64,000 nucleotides of DNA from Kalaharituber pfeilii. Taxonomy: Eukaryota; Ascomycota; Pezizomycetes; Pezizales; Pezizaceae. The position numbers and the translations under genes were made by a program. Location: the NCBI GenBank assembly GCA_015179045.1, contig WHUZ01000065.1, positions 62,001 to 126,000 of the forward strand, given 5' to 3'. The notes below the pieces were generated by a model that did no database searches, was not told the DNA's origin, and was given only the letters and a program-made list of their open reading frames with translations. Below are positions 32,651 to 44,130 of the stretch, piece after piece; position 1 is the first letter of the stretch; each line of letters begins with the position of its first letter.

Positions 32651-32920
32651 TATTTTTATTTTTTATTTTTTATTTTATAATTTTTTTTTTAAATCACGTA
32701 ACCCCGCTTGCAGCGCCAAGCCATGGCAGGGTCCCTGGGCAAGCCCTCACAGCCCGGAGACGGGCTGAAAGAAATTTCTACATACATGACCTCGTCTCTC
32801 CTTCGCCCCGCTCCCCTATCTTCTAGAACCTGATTCAAGATCTTCTGGACGATTCTTCTGGTTTCTGCACCGGAAAGCGAGATGCTCCCCCGTTTGCACC
32901 TCTCCCACTGCAGTTAGTGG
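32651..32920 (-). mobile_element. LINE-B 3' fragment, minus
   Basis: T-rich tract, type B tail, then the LINE-B 3' UTR (CTGGGCAAGCCCTCACAGCC) and reversed coding sequence matching the finger region (TTCTTCTGGTTTCTGCACCGG). Homology stops near TTTGCACCTC. No clear duplication. Confidence 0.75.
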
Positions 32921-33496
32921 TTATACCCTACCTCGTCGCGCGCCCAGCGCACCGAAGGTGGCAATTCGGATGGCGCAGCATAAGTGGAACCTACGACTCG
33001 TGCACCATAGGAATTGCATGGAATTTCATACTGACTAGGCCGCTAAGGCCCAGCCTATCCGCATCCTTGATGCATTCAACCTAGGTTAAATGTGCTCCTG
33101 GGTGATGAATGATAGATAACGGGTGACAGCTCAATAACCTTGCGCCTATGGCTGGGCCCGCCGGTGAGGTTCCCTACTAGATATCTGGTTCAGTTTGAGT
33201 GAATTGCGATTTTACTACCACTGCCGTGTCGCCCTAGGAATAAGGAAGGATACTGATCTTAGCTCAGCCCTCTAACAGCAAGACATCAACATAGAGGAAA
33301 TATGTGTGTACGCGTTCCCGCTACTATGCACTCATCATCACAAGCTGCGCAAAACAGAATATGGAACATGACCTGGCAGTTGTACCGACGACACGCGGGA
33401 GGCATGGGTAATACTTGCGATTACTATAACATGCATTGGGGGAAAGGCTATGGATCTAGTAAGCTATTATGACCAATATGCAGGATACAAAATTCC

Positions 33497-33569
33497 TTTT
33501 TTTTTTCCTTTTTTTTTTCCTTTTTTTTAATATCAGTACTCGCATGCCGCCCTATGGGCTATGGCGAGG
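33497..33569 (-). mobile_element. Ultra-short retroinsertion, hairpin A
   Basis: T tract broken by two CC pairs, then AATATCAGTACTCGCATGCC...GGCGAGG. AAAATTCC at 33489-33496 and 33570-33577. Confidence 0.85.
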
Positions 33570-33712
33570 AAAATTCCGATTACAGCCGCTGCACTACGGT
33601 ATTTCCAGAAGCTCTGTCTTCATGCATGGGCTGCTTGCCCGCATGACTACGTACCATATCATGTGTCGGGTCAAGCGATGCAACACCAGAACGAAACTTG
33701 TGCCAGGAGGGC

Positions 33713-34015
33713 GCTGTCGCAAACCTGTTGGTTGCGGATGGGAACCTTGGCATTTCACGTGCCATGGTGAGGGAGGAGGTGACTACATACTAAAGGGGAA
33801 GGGGGTACCGGGAAGGGAAGGGTATTTAATGAGGGGGAAGAGGGGAGGCTTCAGAAGACATCATCATCATCATCGTTACAAGGCTGATCAATAGACCTCG
33901 ATTCATTCCCAGCTGCTTGGTCCTTCTTCCCACTAGTCCACTTTCCTCCTCTACAGCGCCCTACCATGGCGAACAGCTGCAAGCGGGGTAACGTGACAAA
34001 AAAAAAAAAAAAAAA
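33713..34015 (+). mobile_element. ~300-bp retroelement ending in hairpin B, body not LINE-B
   Basis: Flanked by GTGCCAGGA(G/A)GGC at 33700-33712 and 34016-34028. The body contains a (CAT)n run at 33863 and no similarity I can see to the LINE-B 3' UTR. It ends CGCCCTACCATGGCG...GGGGTAACGTGAC plus A17. It is either a truncated copy of another LINE or a SINE-like unit using tail B. Confidence 0.8.
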
Positions 34016-34628
34016 GTGCCAGGAAGGCAGCTTAGCGTTGATCAGCTGCATCTATGTGTTCTCTTTGTGTTCCATTCATTTAATTTCTGCTGTTGCCTTC
34101 ACCTCGCGCGGCTTGTTTTCTCTACTCTGGCGCTAGCTATCCCTGCCAGCTCGGATCGAAACTGCTAGGCTAAGCAAAATCCAACATTGCCGTACTGCAA
34201 TCTCTACTGGGACATGTCTTGATACTCTACTGTACATGCAGCATATGCGGCATGCTGTAACAGGGCAAGATTTACTTTGGTTTGGGCCTGTAACTACCGG
34301 CATTAAATTTCCCCACTCTTGAAATTGGATGATACCGGTATCACTCCTCTGCAGCCAGTGTGTGACTAGCATTTGGAAGTTGACTAGCCAGGGTGTACTT
34401 ACTTGCATAACACAATTCTCCGATGGGGCGAATTCAAAGTAGACCTTCTCGCTGGTTTGTTGCCAAATTATTTTTATCAATCCCAGCTGAGAAAAAAAAA
34501 TAAAAAATAAACATGGCACTCTGCATAAACGAATTATCTAGGAAAACCTACTACAAAAAGCTTGTATCGCGTGAGATTGTCAAGTTGAAGTACCCAAATA
34601 TTCATCACGTGACCCCAAAATATATCTC

Positions 34629-34692
34629 TTTTCTTTATTTTTTTCTTTCTAATATCACGTAACCCCGCTTGCAGCTGTTCGCCACGGCAGGG
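34629..34692 (-). mobile_element. Ultra-short retroinsertion, hairpin B
   Basis: T-rich tract plus AATATCACGTAACCCCGC...CCACGGCAGGG. Perfect 13-bp CAAAATATATCTC at 34616-34628 and 34693-34705. Confidence 0.95.
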
Positions 34693-34823
34693 CAAAATAT
34701 ATCTCAAGAAGACATTACCTGAAGAATAAACATCATTGTTGTGGATTATCGTCTCACTTTTACCGCGGTTCGTAGGATCTACTTTCAGTCCCCTTGATAT
34801 CTCAACTCAACATGCCCGCCTTC

Positions 34824-34827
<4 letters not shown>

Positions 34828-34857
<30 letters not shown>

Positions 34858-35264
34858 CACGTAACCCCGCATACAGGCTACCAGCCTATGGCAGGGACCC
34901 ATATACCCGGGCCAGGTTTGGGACAACTAACTACGGAATCTACATACACACCTTGAGCACCCAGTGCCCTCCGTCCCCCGGTCCCCGGCTACCCCAGATC
35001 GAGGCAGGCAAACCAGTACTCGACCGGGTCGCCCTCCACGCCTTCTTGCTTCCACCCTTTCTCCTCTAGGTCCTCCCAGGACTGCCAGGTGACATGTGCC
35101 CCATCTTTGTTCTTCCTCTGGGGCCGCTCCAGTTCGGTGCATCTGAACACCACATGCTCAGCACTCCATGCCTCACCACATGTGCATTGTACCTTCTCGC
35201 CACTGACCATCCTCCTGCACATAGCTCCGCCTTTTCCAGTCCGCAGCCATGTGTAATTTGTGAG
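34828..35264 (-). mobile_element. LINE-B-type fragment, minus, sister of 29795-30520
   Basis: GCCTTCGGTT at 34818-34827 and 35265-35274. Encodes the finger CTCGEAWSAEHVVFRC and tail YWFACLDLG stop. Nearly identical to the 29.8-kb copy but truncated ~290 bp further from the 5' side. Confidence 0.9.
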
Positions 35265-35274
35265 TGCCTTCGGT

Positions 35275-35860
35275 TGTTGTGCATATCTGCGCAGGTCGAT
35301 GAATCAAGTACCTATACAGTTATGTCCAAAAAGATGCCGTAGCAGCCCATTATTAAGACGTTCTCTATTGCAGATGCGAACGCAGAGGCCAGGTGAGAGA
35401 CCACTAATACGGAAGGCAAGGGCACTTCGCTGTTTCTATGCTGCCCTTTGCACTTTGCTTTTTCACTTCGCAGTATGTGTGTGCCCTGCCTGCAATTGGT
35501 TATTGATTGCTAAGGTATTTGTGATCAATGATACACGTTGTCCATAGTGAATGCACAGGAGAGGCTAGTTCCACAGAGGCTGCCACCGCGTGGCATATTC
35601 CACTCCCATCCAAAATTGCTATACGGTCTGCAATGCATGATGAGGTACTTGATTCTGCTACTAAGAGTCTGCTTCATCTGGCCATCCTACCTGGATACAC
35701 CTTTTCCAGTTAATATAAGCTTCCTCTCTGCTGTCCATTCCAACCATCTCTTCACATATCCACTCCATTCTCCTTCAAGTAGAACCCACCGCAATTTCCT
35801 CACATATTTCTCACAATTTATATACTTGCAAAACCCATTACTCATTCCCCTTCAGCACCC
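35275..35860. promoter_or_regulatory. 5' flank of two-exon gene copy 2
   Basis: No gene. The last ~130 bp contain words shared with the flank of the 62-kb copy (CTTCAAGTAGAACCCACC vs CCTCAAGTAGAATACGACC; CACAATTTATATACTTGC vs CCCAATTTATATGCTGC). A TATA-like AGTTAATATAAGCTTCC lies near 35708. This is an inferred conserved promoter/5' UTR. Confidence 0.45.
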
Positions 35861-36334
35861 ATGGATTGTCACTCTGCAACCGCCATGGCGCCTGAGTCGA
35901 TTGCACCTCTCCAACAAAAGCCTGCAGAACCCTTGCATGACAGCTCTACTGCGGCAAATAGAGAAAATGAAGCGCTCAAATCTGATGCAGTAAGCCCCTT
36001 ATACATTCCTTGAATGCATGCATGTAGTAATGAAGGCATGTGCTGTTCACAGCATGGCTTGCGCCAGCAAGGGGTCAAAACTGAGAAGCTTGTTCAACAT
36101 AAGAAGGCTCGCTGTACATGCTCTGAATCTCATCTTCAAAATCCTCACTGTCTGCAAGAGCCAACCCCACTGGAGGATTCTCGGCATTACTCAAAACTCA
36201 CGCATGATGTGCACACTCAACTAGGAGAAATGGAACTCCTTCCCATGGAGAGGCTCCTCCTTCTGAATAGTACTGACTGTGCAACTGTTTATGACTTGCT
36301 CATGACCAAAGCCTTGCTATTTCCTCACCAGTAG
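35861..36334 (+). CDS. Two-exon small protein, dispersed family copy 2
   Basis: Function unknown. Exon 1 35861-35989 (43 codons, ATG GAT TGT); phase-0 intron GTAAGC...TTCACAG (35990-36052, 63 nt); exon 2 36053-36334, TAG. Predicted 136 residues. An alternative start is the ATG 24 nt downstream, which aligns with the only ATG in copy 3. No signal peptide or membrane segment. The middle has CTCSE (Cys-x-Cys), and the C-terminus has LLPMERLLLL then TDCATVYDLLMTKALLF. The same intron position and phase, splice signals, flank words and C-terminus recur at 61971-62473, and the C-terminus at 1-87. The conserved C-terminal block with divergent middle suggests a selected tail motif. It could be a gene carried by an unrecognised transposon. 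Confidence 0.65.
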
Positions 36335-36457
36335 GGTCGAATATCTTGCACTGTTTGATTCAAGAACTTTGATAATTACTTTACAGTGCTTACCCTCGCT
36401 TGGCAAATTGCCAAGTAACAATTTTTCTTGTAGGCAGTTACTTATGTTTAACCATTA

Positions 36458-36526
36458 CCTCGCCATAGCCCTAAGGGCGGCACGCGAGTAATGATAAAAA
36501 AAATAAAATAAATAAAAAATAAAAAA
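36458..36526 (+). mobile_element. Hairpin A tail with mixed A/T tail
   Basis: CCTCGCCATAGCCCTAAGGG...GCGAGTAATGAT then an A-rich tract with interspersed T. No duplication recognised. Confidence 0.7.
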
Positions 36527-36744
36527 TGCCTATTGAATTCTTTTTCCATGCGTGCTTATTTTCAGTCCCAATGTTTCTCATGTCAATTGGGGATACTTAT
36601 AGACGGGGCATTGTTTTTCTCAGTGCGTCGCACTAATTGCTATTTTTTTTTTTTTTTTGCGATTCTTTTCTTTTTCTGGCAGTACAGTAATTGCTTTTTT
36701 CTTTTCGTTATTTATATCACCCCGTTTTGAGCTATCCGCGAAGG

Positions 36745-36784
36745 TCCCTCGCCATAGCCCATAGGGCGGCACGCGAGTAATGAA

Positions 36785-36837
<53 letters not shown>
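36745..36837 (+). mobile_element. Ultra-short retroinsertion, hairpin A with >50-nt A tail
   Basis: TCCCTCGCCATAGCC...GAGTAATGAAAT plus an A tail of over 50. ATCCGCGAAGG at 36734-36744 and 36838-36848. The longest A tail in the window suggests a recent insertion. Confidence 0.95.
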
Positions 36838-36841
<4 letters not shown>

Positions 36842-36879
36842 GCGAAGGCAGCGCACGCTTGGTTGCTTGATACAAATGT

Positions 36880-37905
36880 TTTCTACTCTCTGATAAGTAC
36901 TTCTCACAATAACGTTCCTTGGGAAAGGGCCATAGACGAAGCAACAGACGAAGGATGGAACGACGCCTACACTGACGGGTGCCGGATCGAGGAGAAAGCC
37001 GGGGCAGGCACATACATCCAGGGCAAACGGCACTCACTACACCTGGGCACGAGAGCAACGGTCAACGACGCGGAGCTAATCGCAATCAGCATGGCACTCG
37101 AGACCCAGGACGGACAGATCCTCATTCTAACGGACTCCAAAGTAGCGGTCGCGAAACTCAGGAGAATCGCGGAAGGCCAACCCAACTACGAAGGAGCATC
37201 ACAGAAGGTCAGAACGGCACGGGAGGCCCGCACAGCGAGGGGAGATCTCAAGTAATGTGGATCAAAGGGGACAGAGAGATCAAGGGCAACTCGGTTCGCC
37301 ATAGCCCTTAGGGCGTCTAAAAAGAAAAAAAAGGGCAACTCGGAGGCGGATAAAGCGGCCAAGATCGGCGCCTTCCTACAATACCAGACAGAGATCATCA
37401 CCGAAGGCGGCCGCCCGCCCGCCGCCGCCGCCACTCAAGCCGGCATGCGACAGGAAGCCAAAAAGAGCAGGGCCGAAGAGAGAAACCGACTGGGAATGAA
37501 CTACAGGCCATTACAGAGACTCGGTCGTGCCGTCGCCCCCTGGCAGGCATATTAGGAGGCAAAGGCCTACGAAACTGGAAAGACAAGATCGGGAAAGCCC
37601 AGGGACCGGAATGTCGCTGGTGCGGGGAAGAACTAGAAACCACGGACCACATACTGGACAGATGTGGAATATGGCAGACCAAATGGCGGGAGGCAGACCA
37701 GCGCTACTCAGACCAGACAAGCAAGGGGACAAGGGGACAACCTGGTAGCATTGCTAGAATGGACGGATCTATAAGGGAAGGGACTTCTGTAATTTTCCAA
37801 TGTTGACTTTTTTTAGTGTTCACTCTTCTATCCTTTCTTTTTCGTCTCATTTATGTACTTAATCTCGCCATAGCCCCCAGGGCGGAATGCGAGCAATGAT
37901 ATAAA
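36880..37905 (+). pseudogene. LINE-A RNase H and zinc finger fragment
   Basis: Reads ERAIDEATDEGWNDAYTDG (first Asp), TVNDAELIAISMALE (Glu), ILTDSKVAVAKL (Asp), then MWIKGDREIKGNS, where a 36-bp insertion splits it, EADKAAKIGAFLQYQ, a (GCC)n expansion near 37410, RNRLGMNYRPLQRLG, and ECRWCGEELETTDHILDRC. Frameshifts are present, including one at ~37250. The 3' UTR and hairpin A with ~11 A end at ~37911. Confidence 0.85.
37295..37330 (+). mobile_element. 36-bp retroinsertion, hairpin A, inside LINE-A RNase H
   Basis: TTCGCCATAGCCCTTAGGGC + GTCT + A-rich tail, between perfect AAGGGCAACTCGG copies (37282-37294 and 37331-37343). The outer 3' stem arm is missing. Its target is a copy of the very LINE that carries the same tail. 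Confidence 0.95.
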
Positions 37906-38389
37906 AAAAAAAAGTAACATTTCTTCAATCCAAAATCATTACAGCGTATTTTTACCTGTTTATTGAAAGCCATCCAGTGCCCGAAATAGGTACCTTGCAC
38001 AAATCGTAAGTCATGGGGAAAATTGCTTTACGTAGCTGTAGAGTACGGAGCAAACCCGGTATGTTAAGCGAGGTTTCTGTATTTTGATTGCACTGCTCAT
38101 TCAATTATCCGTTGCAAAATTCAATCACAATCATCGTATTGACATAACCAATGTAAATGTGCCGGGCCATTCGTAACAAACGTTCCAGTCACCACTGGTC
38201 CGGGCTACATTACTGAGTAGCACTACGGTTCATGACTGGCCTGTTCCACTCACAACACGCGTACTTGTACAACATTGTATTGACCTTTTTCACTACAGAA
38301 ACTAATATCATAGAACCGGTTAGTCGCTAAATTATTGCGGTTGCCACATGATGATACTTGAGATTTTATTCAAAGCTTCGGAGTATTTG

Positions 38390-40148
38390 GGGTGACGGCG
38401 GATGTTAAAGGGGGGTTCAACATCGTCAGGAAGGAGGTGGTGCTGAGGAGGATAGAGGAGAGAGGCAGTGAGGAGGTAAAGGAGAAGAGAAGGTGGTTGG
38501 AGAAGTTTATGGAGGGAAGAGAGTTCGGAATGTGGTGGGATGATGAGGAAAGGGGAAGGGGCAGGTCGAATGTGGGGGTGCCACAAGGCTCCCCGCTCTC
38601 GCCAGTCATTTACTTAATCTTCATGGCACCCACAATTGAGAAAATGGAGGAAAGAGTGAGAAGGGTGGCTACCGGAGTGGAGGCAGAAGTACCGGCGTAT
38701 GTGGATGATCTAGCTGCGACAATCCTGGATTGGTACAGCTACTGGGATATGGGACGGTTAAGGGAAAAGGTGAAGAGGGTGATGGCGGAGGTCGCAGAAG
38801 AAGATCAGATCCCACTGGAGGAGTCGAAGTGGGAAAATGATAACTTTCGGTGTAGGGAAGAGGTGGAAGAGAGAGGGGGAGTGGCTAAAGTGGCTGGGAG
38901 TTATCTTTGGAGTCTCCGTCAGAGCTAGCAGATCTGTGTACCGGGGATTTCAGAAAGGGAGTGAGGAGAGGGGGGAGGAGGCGAGGAATTGGAGGGATTG
39001 AGGGGTGCAGTGGGCACTGAGAGAGAAAGACGGGTACGAGGCTGTGCTGGACCACTGACAAGGTCAGTGGGCGAGGTTCTCAGAGGAGGGGGAGGAGATC
39101 TCGTGGGGAGGGGGGTGTGAGAAGGTGGAGGTGGAGACCGCGGAGAGGTTGGGAAGAAAGAAGGGGGGAAGAGAGGAGTGGGAGACCTCGGTTGAGGAAG
39201 CCGGAAGGGGGAGGGCGGTTCTCTTCTCGGACGGCAGCAAGATCGAGGATAGAAAGGTGGGGGCAGGTGTATGGGGGAGATCGGCAGTGGTAGCAGAGGT
39301 GGTGGGAAGAACAGCGACAGTGTTCGATGGAGAGGTGAGGGGGGTGAGAAGAGCTTTGGAGAGTGTGCTGGAAGAGGTACTGGTCCTGATCTGTCTAGAT
39401 TCGGAAGCTGCCATCATGGCGATTCAGAAGGCAGGCAGAGAGGGGAAGGGGAAGAGGGAGGATGTGAGGAGGGTAGTGGATGCAGTGGCAAGGAGGAAGA
39501 GGAAGGGGGGTAATGCAAAACTGATGTGGGTTAAGGCTCACATCGGAATTGCAGGGAATGAGAAGGCCGATGAGTGGGTGAAGAAGGAGACGGTGGAGAA
39601 GGGGGGGGAAGTGGCCACCGGGAGTGGGGTGCACCAAAGGATAAAGGCGTGGAGGAAAGAGAAGAGAGAGATAGAGGGGTTCGGAGGAGGGAAGGTCATG
39701 GAGTGGAGTAGGGTGGCGACATCAAACTTCACTGCATTGCGACTGGAGCGAAGAAGGTGTGCTATATGGTTGAAGAAGCTGGGGTGGCGGAATCGGATAG
39801 GTGCAGGTGTGGGGGGGTACAAACGGGGGCGCATCTCGCTTTCCGATGCAGAAGCCAGAAGAACCGACCAGGAGGTGGAGCGACATGGGAAGGAATTGGA
39901 CATTTTAGAGAATTTCTTCGCCGGGGTGAAGTTCTAGAAGGTGGGAGAGCGCGGGGTCAAGTTCTAGAAGGTAGGAGCGCGGGATCAATTTCTAGAAGTT
40001 AGGAGAGCAGGGGCGACGGCGCGATGGGCCATGTACATAGAAAGTTAGCTTAGCCTGTCTCCGGGCTATGAGGGCTTGCCCAGGGACCCTGCCATGGCCA
40101 CGTGCTACAAGCGGGGTTATGTGATTTAAAAAAAAAAAAAAAAAAAAA
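38390..40148 (+). pseudogene. LINE-B copy, truncated and internally deleted
   Basis: TCGGAGTATTTG at 38378-38389 and 40149-40160 bounds it. 38392-38850 encodes RT from TADVKGGFNIVRKE through VPQGSPLSPVIYLIFM and YVDDLAATI. Around 38905 about 360 bp present in the 19.6-kb copy are missing, fusing thumb to pre-RNase H sequence. 39125-39937 is RNase H (LFSDGSKIED, CLDSEAA, WVKAHIGIAGNEKADEW) with a frameshifted finger. Ends in the type B tail plus ~25 A. Confidence 0.9.
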
Positions 40149-40394
40149 TCGGAGTATTTGATTATTTACATGTTTATTTACTCATATACTCTCTGTTGCA
40201 CTGAAGAGAAAGTATTTTACTGAAGAAAAAAGTATTTCCTTAAAGAGAAAAGTATTTCGCTGAAGAGAAAGCATTTCGCTGAAGAGGGTTCCGCATTCTT
40301 AACAGCAGTTTGGTTGGGTTCGAGGCTAACTGTAGAGTACGCGTGTAGTGGTATAGTGCAGAGAAAAAAATTACGAACTGTGGTGCTACTGTAC

Positions 40395-41040
40395 TAGCCA
40401 GTAAAATATGGAGAAAACCTTTTTTTTCCCCTGTTTTCATGACGCCACTGAGATTTTTCAGTTTCGGATGATCAACTAATACTATATTATTTAGTCTATT
40501 CATAATATTACATAGCATTGTACGCCAATGCAACAAATCCTTAATTCTACTCATTTATAGTGAAATATACAACCATTGAACCTTCAATATAGTTGCATAT
40601 TCAATATATAATTTCTAGTCACATATTCAAGTTCGCAATAAAATATGCTATCAGAATATTATATTGAACTTTAATAATGCAATTAAAAAATAAGAACTTT
40701 ATTTAATATTGTAGTTCTATGTAATATTCTCATATTATGAACTTGAAATGAAATTTGTGACTAGAATATAAAATATATGATCAGAATATACATAAAATAT
40801 GCAACTAGATATAAAATATGCGACAAGATATATTGTATTAAATTTCAATATGTGACTACATTGAAGTTCAATAGTCGCATATTTCACTAGAATCAATGCT
40901 TATTGCATTGAAGTGTGAAGATATGTAATATCGTGAATAGACTAAATAAAATAGTATTAGTTGATGATCCGAAACTTGAACAGGGGAAAAATCTCAGTGG
41001 CGTCTTGAAAACAGGGAAAAAAAAAAGGTTTTCTCATAGA
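40395..41040. repeat. Internal palindrome of the TIR element
   Basis: GAAAACC...CCCTGTTTTCA...GATGATCAACTAATACTA...TAGTCTATTCA (40412-40505) recurs inverted at 40930-41030. The centre (~40560-40900) is very AT-rich with many ATATGCGACTAGA-type short repeats. Confidence 0.75.
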
Positions 41041-41189
41041 ATATGTATTCGGACAGGGGTACCAATGCACATTATGCGCTATGTCCGAATACATATTGTA
41101 CTAGCTAGTACTGAGTAGCCCGAACCAGTGGTGACTAGCCTGTGCCAGTGGTGACTGAGTCACTGTTACGCATGGCCTGGCAACAAACA

Positions 41190-41965
41190 TTGTTTTATTA
41201 ATTAAATAACAAAAGGATAAAATACAGCCGAAGTTAATATTCTCGTGCAATGGTGATAATTTGGAGATTCCTTTTTTTCATAACGCCTTTCCTGCTATTT
41301 TCTTTTTCTTTGCTTTCCCTTTTTCTTTTTTCGCTTGCTTTGAAAAACATCCGCAAATCGAATATTTGCATTTTGTATTTGCCTCGTCTTCCATTCTGAA
41401 ACACCTGCCGGTACATTTCCGGTTGCCACCGTCGCATGTCTTAAAGTTTGTATGCACTCAAGAGCTCATTCGGTACCACTGGAGGGCATAACAACTGGGA
41501 CGGGACACGCGGAACTGAGAAATGCGACCAGGTCCCCACTACAGACATACTCGTCCCTCCCTCCATGCAATAAGAGCCCAATCTATAATTTCTATTGCAC
41601 AAAAGGAGGAGAGCGTGAAGCAATGGCATACTAGAATTTGTCAAACCCCAAACGGCAACAGTTCCGGGATGCGCGATGATACAAGACCTGGTGCTTGTTG
41701 GAGTGCGTTCTTAATATGGTCTGCATGGGTCTGTGCAGGTTATGGTTATGACTGGACCCAAAGTAAAACCTCTTCCACAAATCCGGTCGAGTTCTGGCCC
41801 ATCAGTGGTCATCGAAAGCTTAGTCGTTTCCCCGATTTGGATTGCTACTTGATTGCTACTGTGTATAGAGTAAGTGTCTCGTGTGGGGGGTTAACTCTGT
41901 ACTTTCCATTGCTGGGGACGTCGTCCGCTACTGATCCCTATTATTCCAAGTGGTGATGATTATGC
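41190..41965. other. No gene recognised
   Basis: A 144-codon frame at 41522-41956 has no motif and mixed composition. A real exon is possible but unsupported. Confidence 0.3.
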
Positions 41966-41975
41966 CTGGTGTACT

Positions 41976-42962
41976 TTCTTTCTTTCTTTCTTTTTTTTTA
42001 ATATCACGTCACCCCGCTTGCAGCTGTTCGCCATGGCAGGGCCCCTGGGTCTAAACCCTCTATGCTCGGGGGCAAGCATATCTATCTATCCCTCCACCGC
42101 CTACTCTACATACGAGACTGACGCCCCGTCCCCGCCGCACCTCCACGCGGCAATTGAAAATAACTACATCATTCTTCCCCCGCCACCTCTACAAACGAAA
42201 AATCGCCCCCTCCCCCGACTCTAAGAAATCCCTGCACCTTGAGCCCAGCGAAACGCCCCTTCCCACTCAAGCCTTCAGTGAGTGGAACAGTGGTTCCAGG
42301 ATGCCCACGTCCTCCCCATTTTCCTGCTGTTCCACCCACTTCTTCTTTTCAAAATCTGTCTACACTCCCCACCCCTCCGGGTATGCCACCTCTTCACACC
42401 TGAACGCCAGGCGGTCCGCCGTCTGTCTTTCCCCGCATCTGCAGGTCGCCCCCTCCGCCGCCTTGCCACCCTTCACATCCCACTCCTTCGTCATCCCCTT
42501 GCCCATTCTCAGCCTTGTGAATGTGGTGGCCGCCCCCCCGCCCCACCTCATCACTGCTCCGCCCCCGAAACCCGGTTCACTCCTTTCGGCTGCTCGCAAC
42601 TGCTTCCACTTCTGCCGCAGCCTCCCCTCCGTCACCACGGATCTCCCAATCCTGCCCGCCTTCTTTTTTGCCTCCGCGTCCGCCGCCTCGTTGCCGGCTA
42701 TCCCAATGTGCGCTTTCACCCACATCAGTTCACCTCTCCTTTCCTCTTCCTTTCTGTGATTTGGTTTACCACTCGTCTCAGATCACAGGTTCTGGCCTTG
42801 CCCTAGCTCCCCCCTTCTTCACCGCCGCAATTGCAGCCTGTGAGTCCGTCAGGATTACTAGCGTGGCTAGTGCTGGGACCGACATTTCCAACCCCATTCT
42901 CATCCCCCTCACCTCTCCATCCCGCCCTGCCATGGCGAACAGCTGCACGCGGGGTCACGTGA

Positions 42963-42997
<35 letters not shown>

Positions 42998-43336
42998 CTC
43001 CATTCCACACCGTCGCCCCCGTACCCATCTTCGAGTCATCTCCCCCATTTCCAAAACCCCCCTCCCACTCTCTCTTCTTCATTCATGCTCCCGTCCGTGA
43101 ACACCCTCCCCGCCCCCTTGGTAGCCCATTCGACTGACGCCTTCCATTTCATCTCTGCCCCCCCTTTGCGTCCCTCCCTCTCGGCTTCTTCTATCTCTAC
43201 CTTCTCGCACGGTCCTCCCCATGACACCACGTCGACGCCCTCCGGCATCACGAAGCTCACCTGGCTCTGCATCCTCCCCGCGATGGATTCAAACCCGTCC
43301 CCCTTCCGGGTCACCTACCCCGTATCCCAATGCGTT
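41976..43336 (-). pseudogene. LINE-B-like copy, minus: RNase H and finger
   Basis: GTGTACT at 41969-41975 and 43337-43343. T tract, type B tail, then minus coding. 5' part (43314-43036): VSWGGPCEKVEIEEAEREG and VFTDGSMNEEERVGGGFW (first RNase H Asp). After the 73-bp insertion at 42921, 42725-42360: MWVKAHIGIAGNEAADAEAK and CRCGERQTADRLAFRCEE finger. The insertion and a frame change inactivate it. Clearly a different sublineage from the 19.6-kb copy. Confidence 0.85.
42921..42993 (+). mobile_element. Ultra-short retroinsertion, hairpin B, inside LINE-B-like RNase H
   Basis: CCCGCCCTGCCATGG...GGGGTCACGTGAC plus ~31 A. ACCTCTCCAT at 42911-42920 and 42994-43003. Opposite orientation to its host LINE. 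Confidence 0.95.
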
Positions 43337-43344
43337 GTGTACTA

Positions 43345-44130
43345 GCGGGGCATTTGACCTTCATTCTTTTCATAAAACTGTATGGCAGCAGCCAGGGCTT
43401 TCTCTGCATCCATAGTCATCCATGTATTCATTTGCACGCCCAGTTGAGAGACATCATCCATTCATTACATAACTGCAGGCTCGCGGAGCGTCTCCGTTTG
43501 CGTCGCAGGCATGGCAGCCGTCCCACACAAATTCCGTTAAGAGTTGGCCACCTGTTCAAATGCTTCACTTTCACTCCCTCTTGCTGCCGCCATCATGGCC
43601 TCTTGATTGAGCTCCATGTCATCATCGCTTCCATTCTGCGAGGTTCGATTAGAAACAGAACTGAGAGCTTCCGCAAAATTTAGCGTCAAATTCAACTTGA
43701 AAATGTCAGAGTTGCCGAAGGCTCCCGGTCTGATATTTCAGGTTAGGATAACTCATAAGCGGTATGGTCGTGCTGGCTATAATCCACAAGGCGGCCGAGA
43801 AATACTTTTGAAAAACGGGTCTTGGAGCTATAAAGGCTAGTTTTGAGAGGTTAGTGGAAGGCTATGGCGCGGGCGAGTTCATGGCCAGTTGTTGCGAATG
43901 ATCAACTATAGACTTCCAATCATTTTGTTGAGGAACTGTTCTCGACATACATGATCGTACAACTGGGTAATGAGAGAATTCGATCACAGAGAATAGCCTT
44001 CCCATTCATGAGCCGCAAGAGCACCAAGGCTCAATTACCTTCCCATTCCAGCCCCATCCGCTGTGGTGACGACGACGGGATGGGTAAAGGTAAGCTTGGC
44101 ATGGAAGGCACGTGGAGACAAGGGGACCAT
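43345..44130. other. No gene recognised
   Basis: Short frames only. The stretch 43590-43840 has a 77-codon frame without motif. Confidence 0.3.

Larger units (their letters stand above)
38161..41182. mobile_element. Non-autonomous TIR element split by LINE-B
   Basis: Left end GCCGGGCCATTCGTAACA (38161) and right end TGTTACGCATGGCCTGGC (to ~41181) are inverted. CAGTCACCACTGG...CGGGCT blocks follow inside each. Without the 1.76-kb LINE-B insertion the element is ~1.26 kb, non-coding, with an internal palindrome at 40395-41040. Confidence 0.65.

Noticed and set aside
36412..37930. AAGTAACA(A)TTT.. as the duplication of the LINE-A fragment at 36.9 kb
   Set aside because: Match is imperfect and low-complexity; borders left open.
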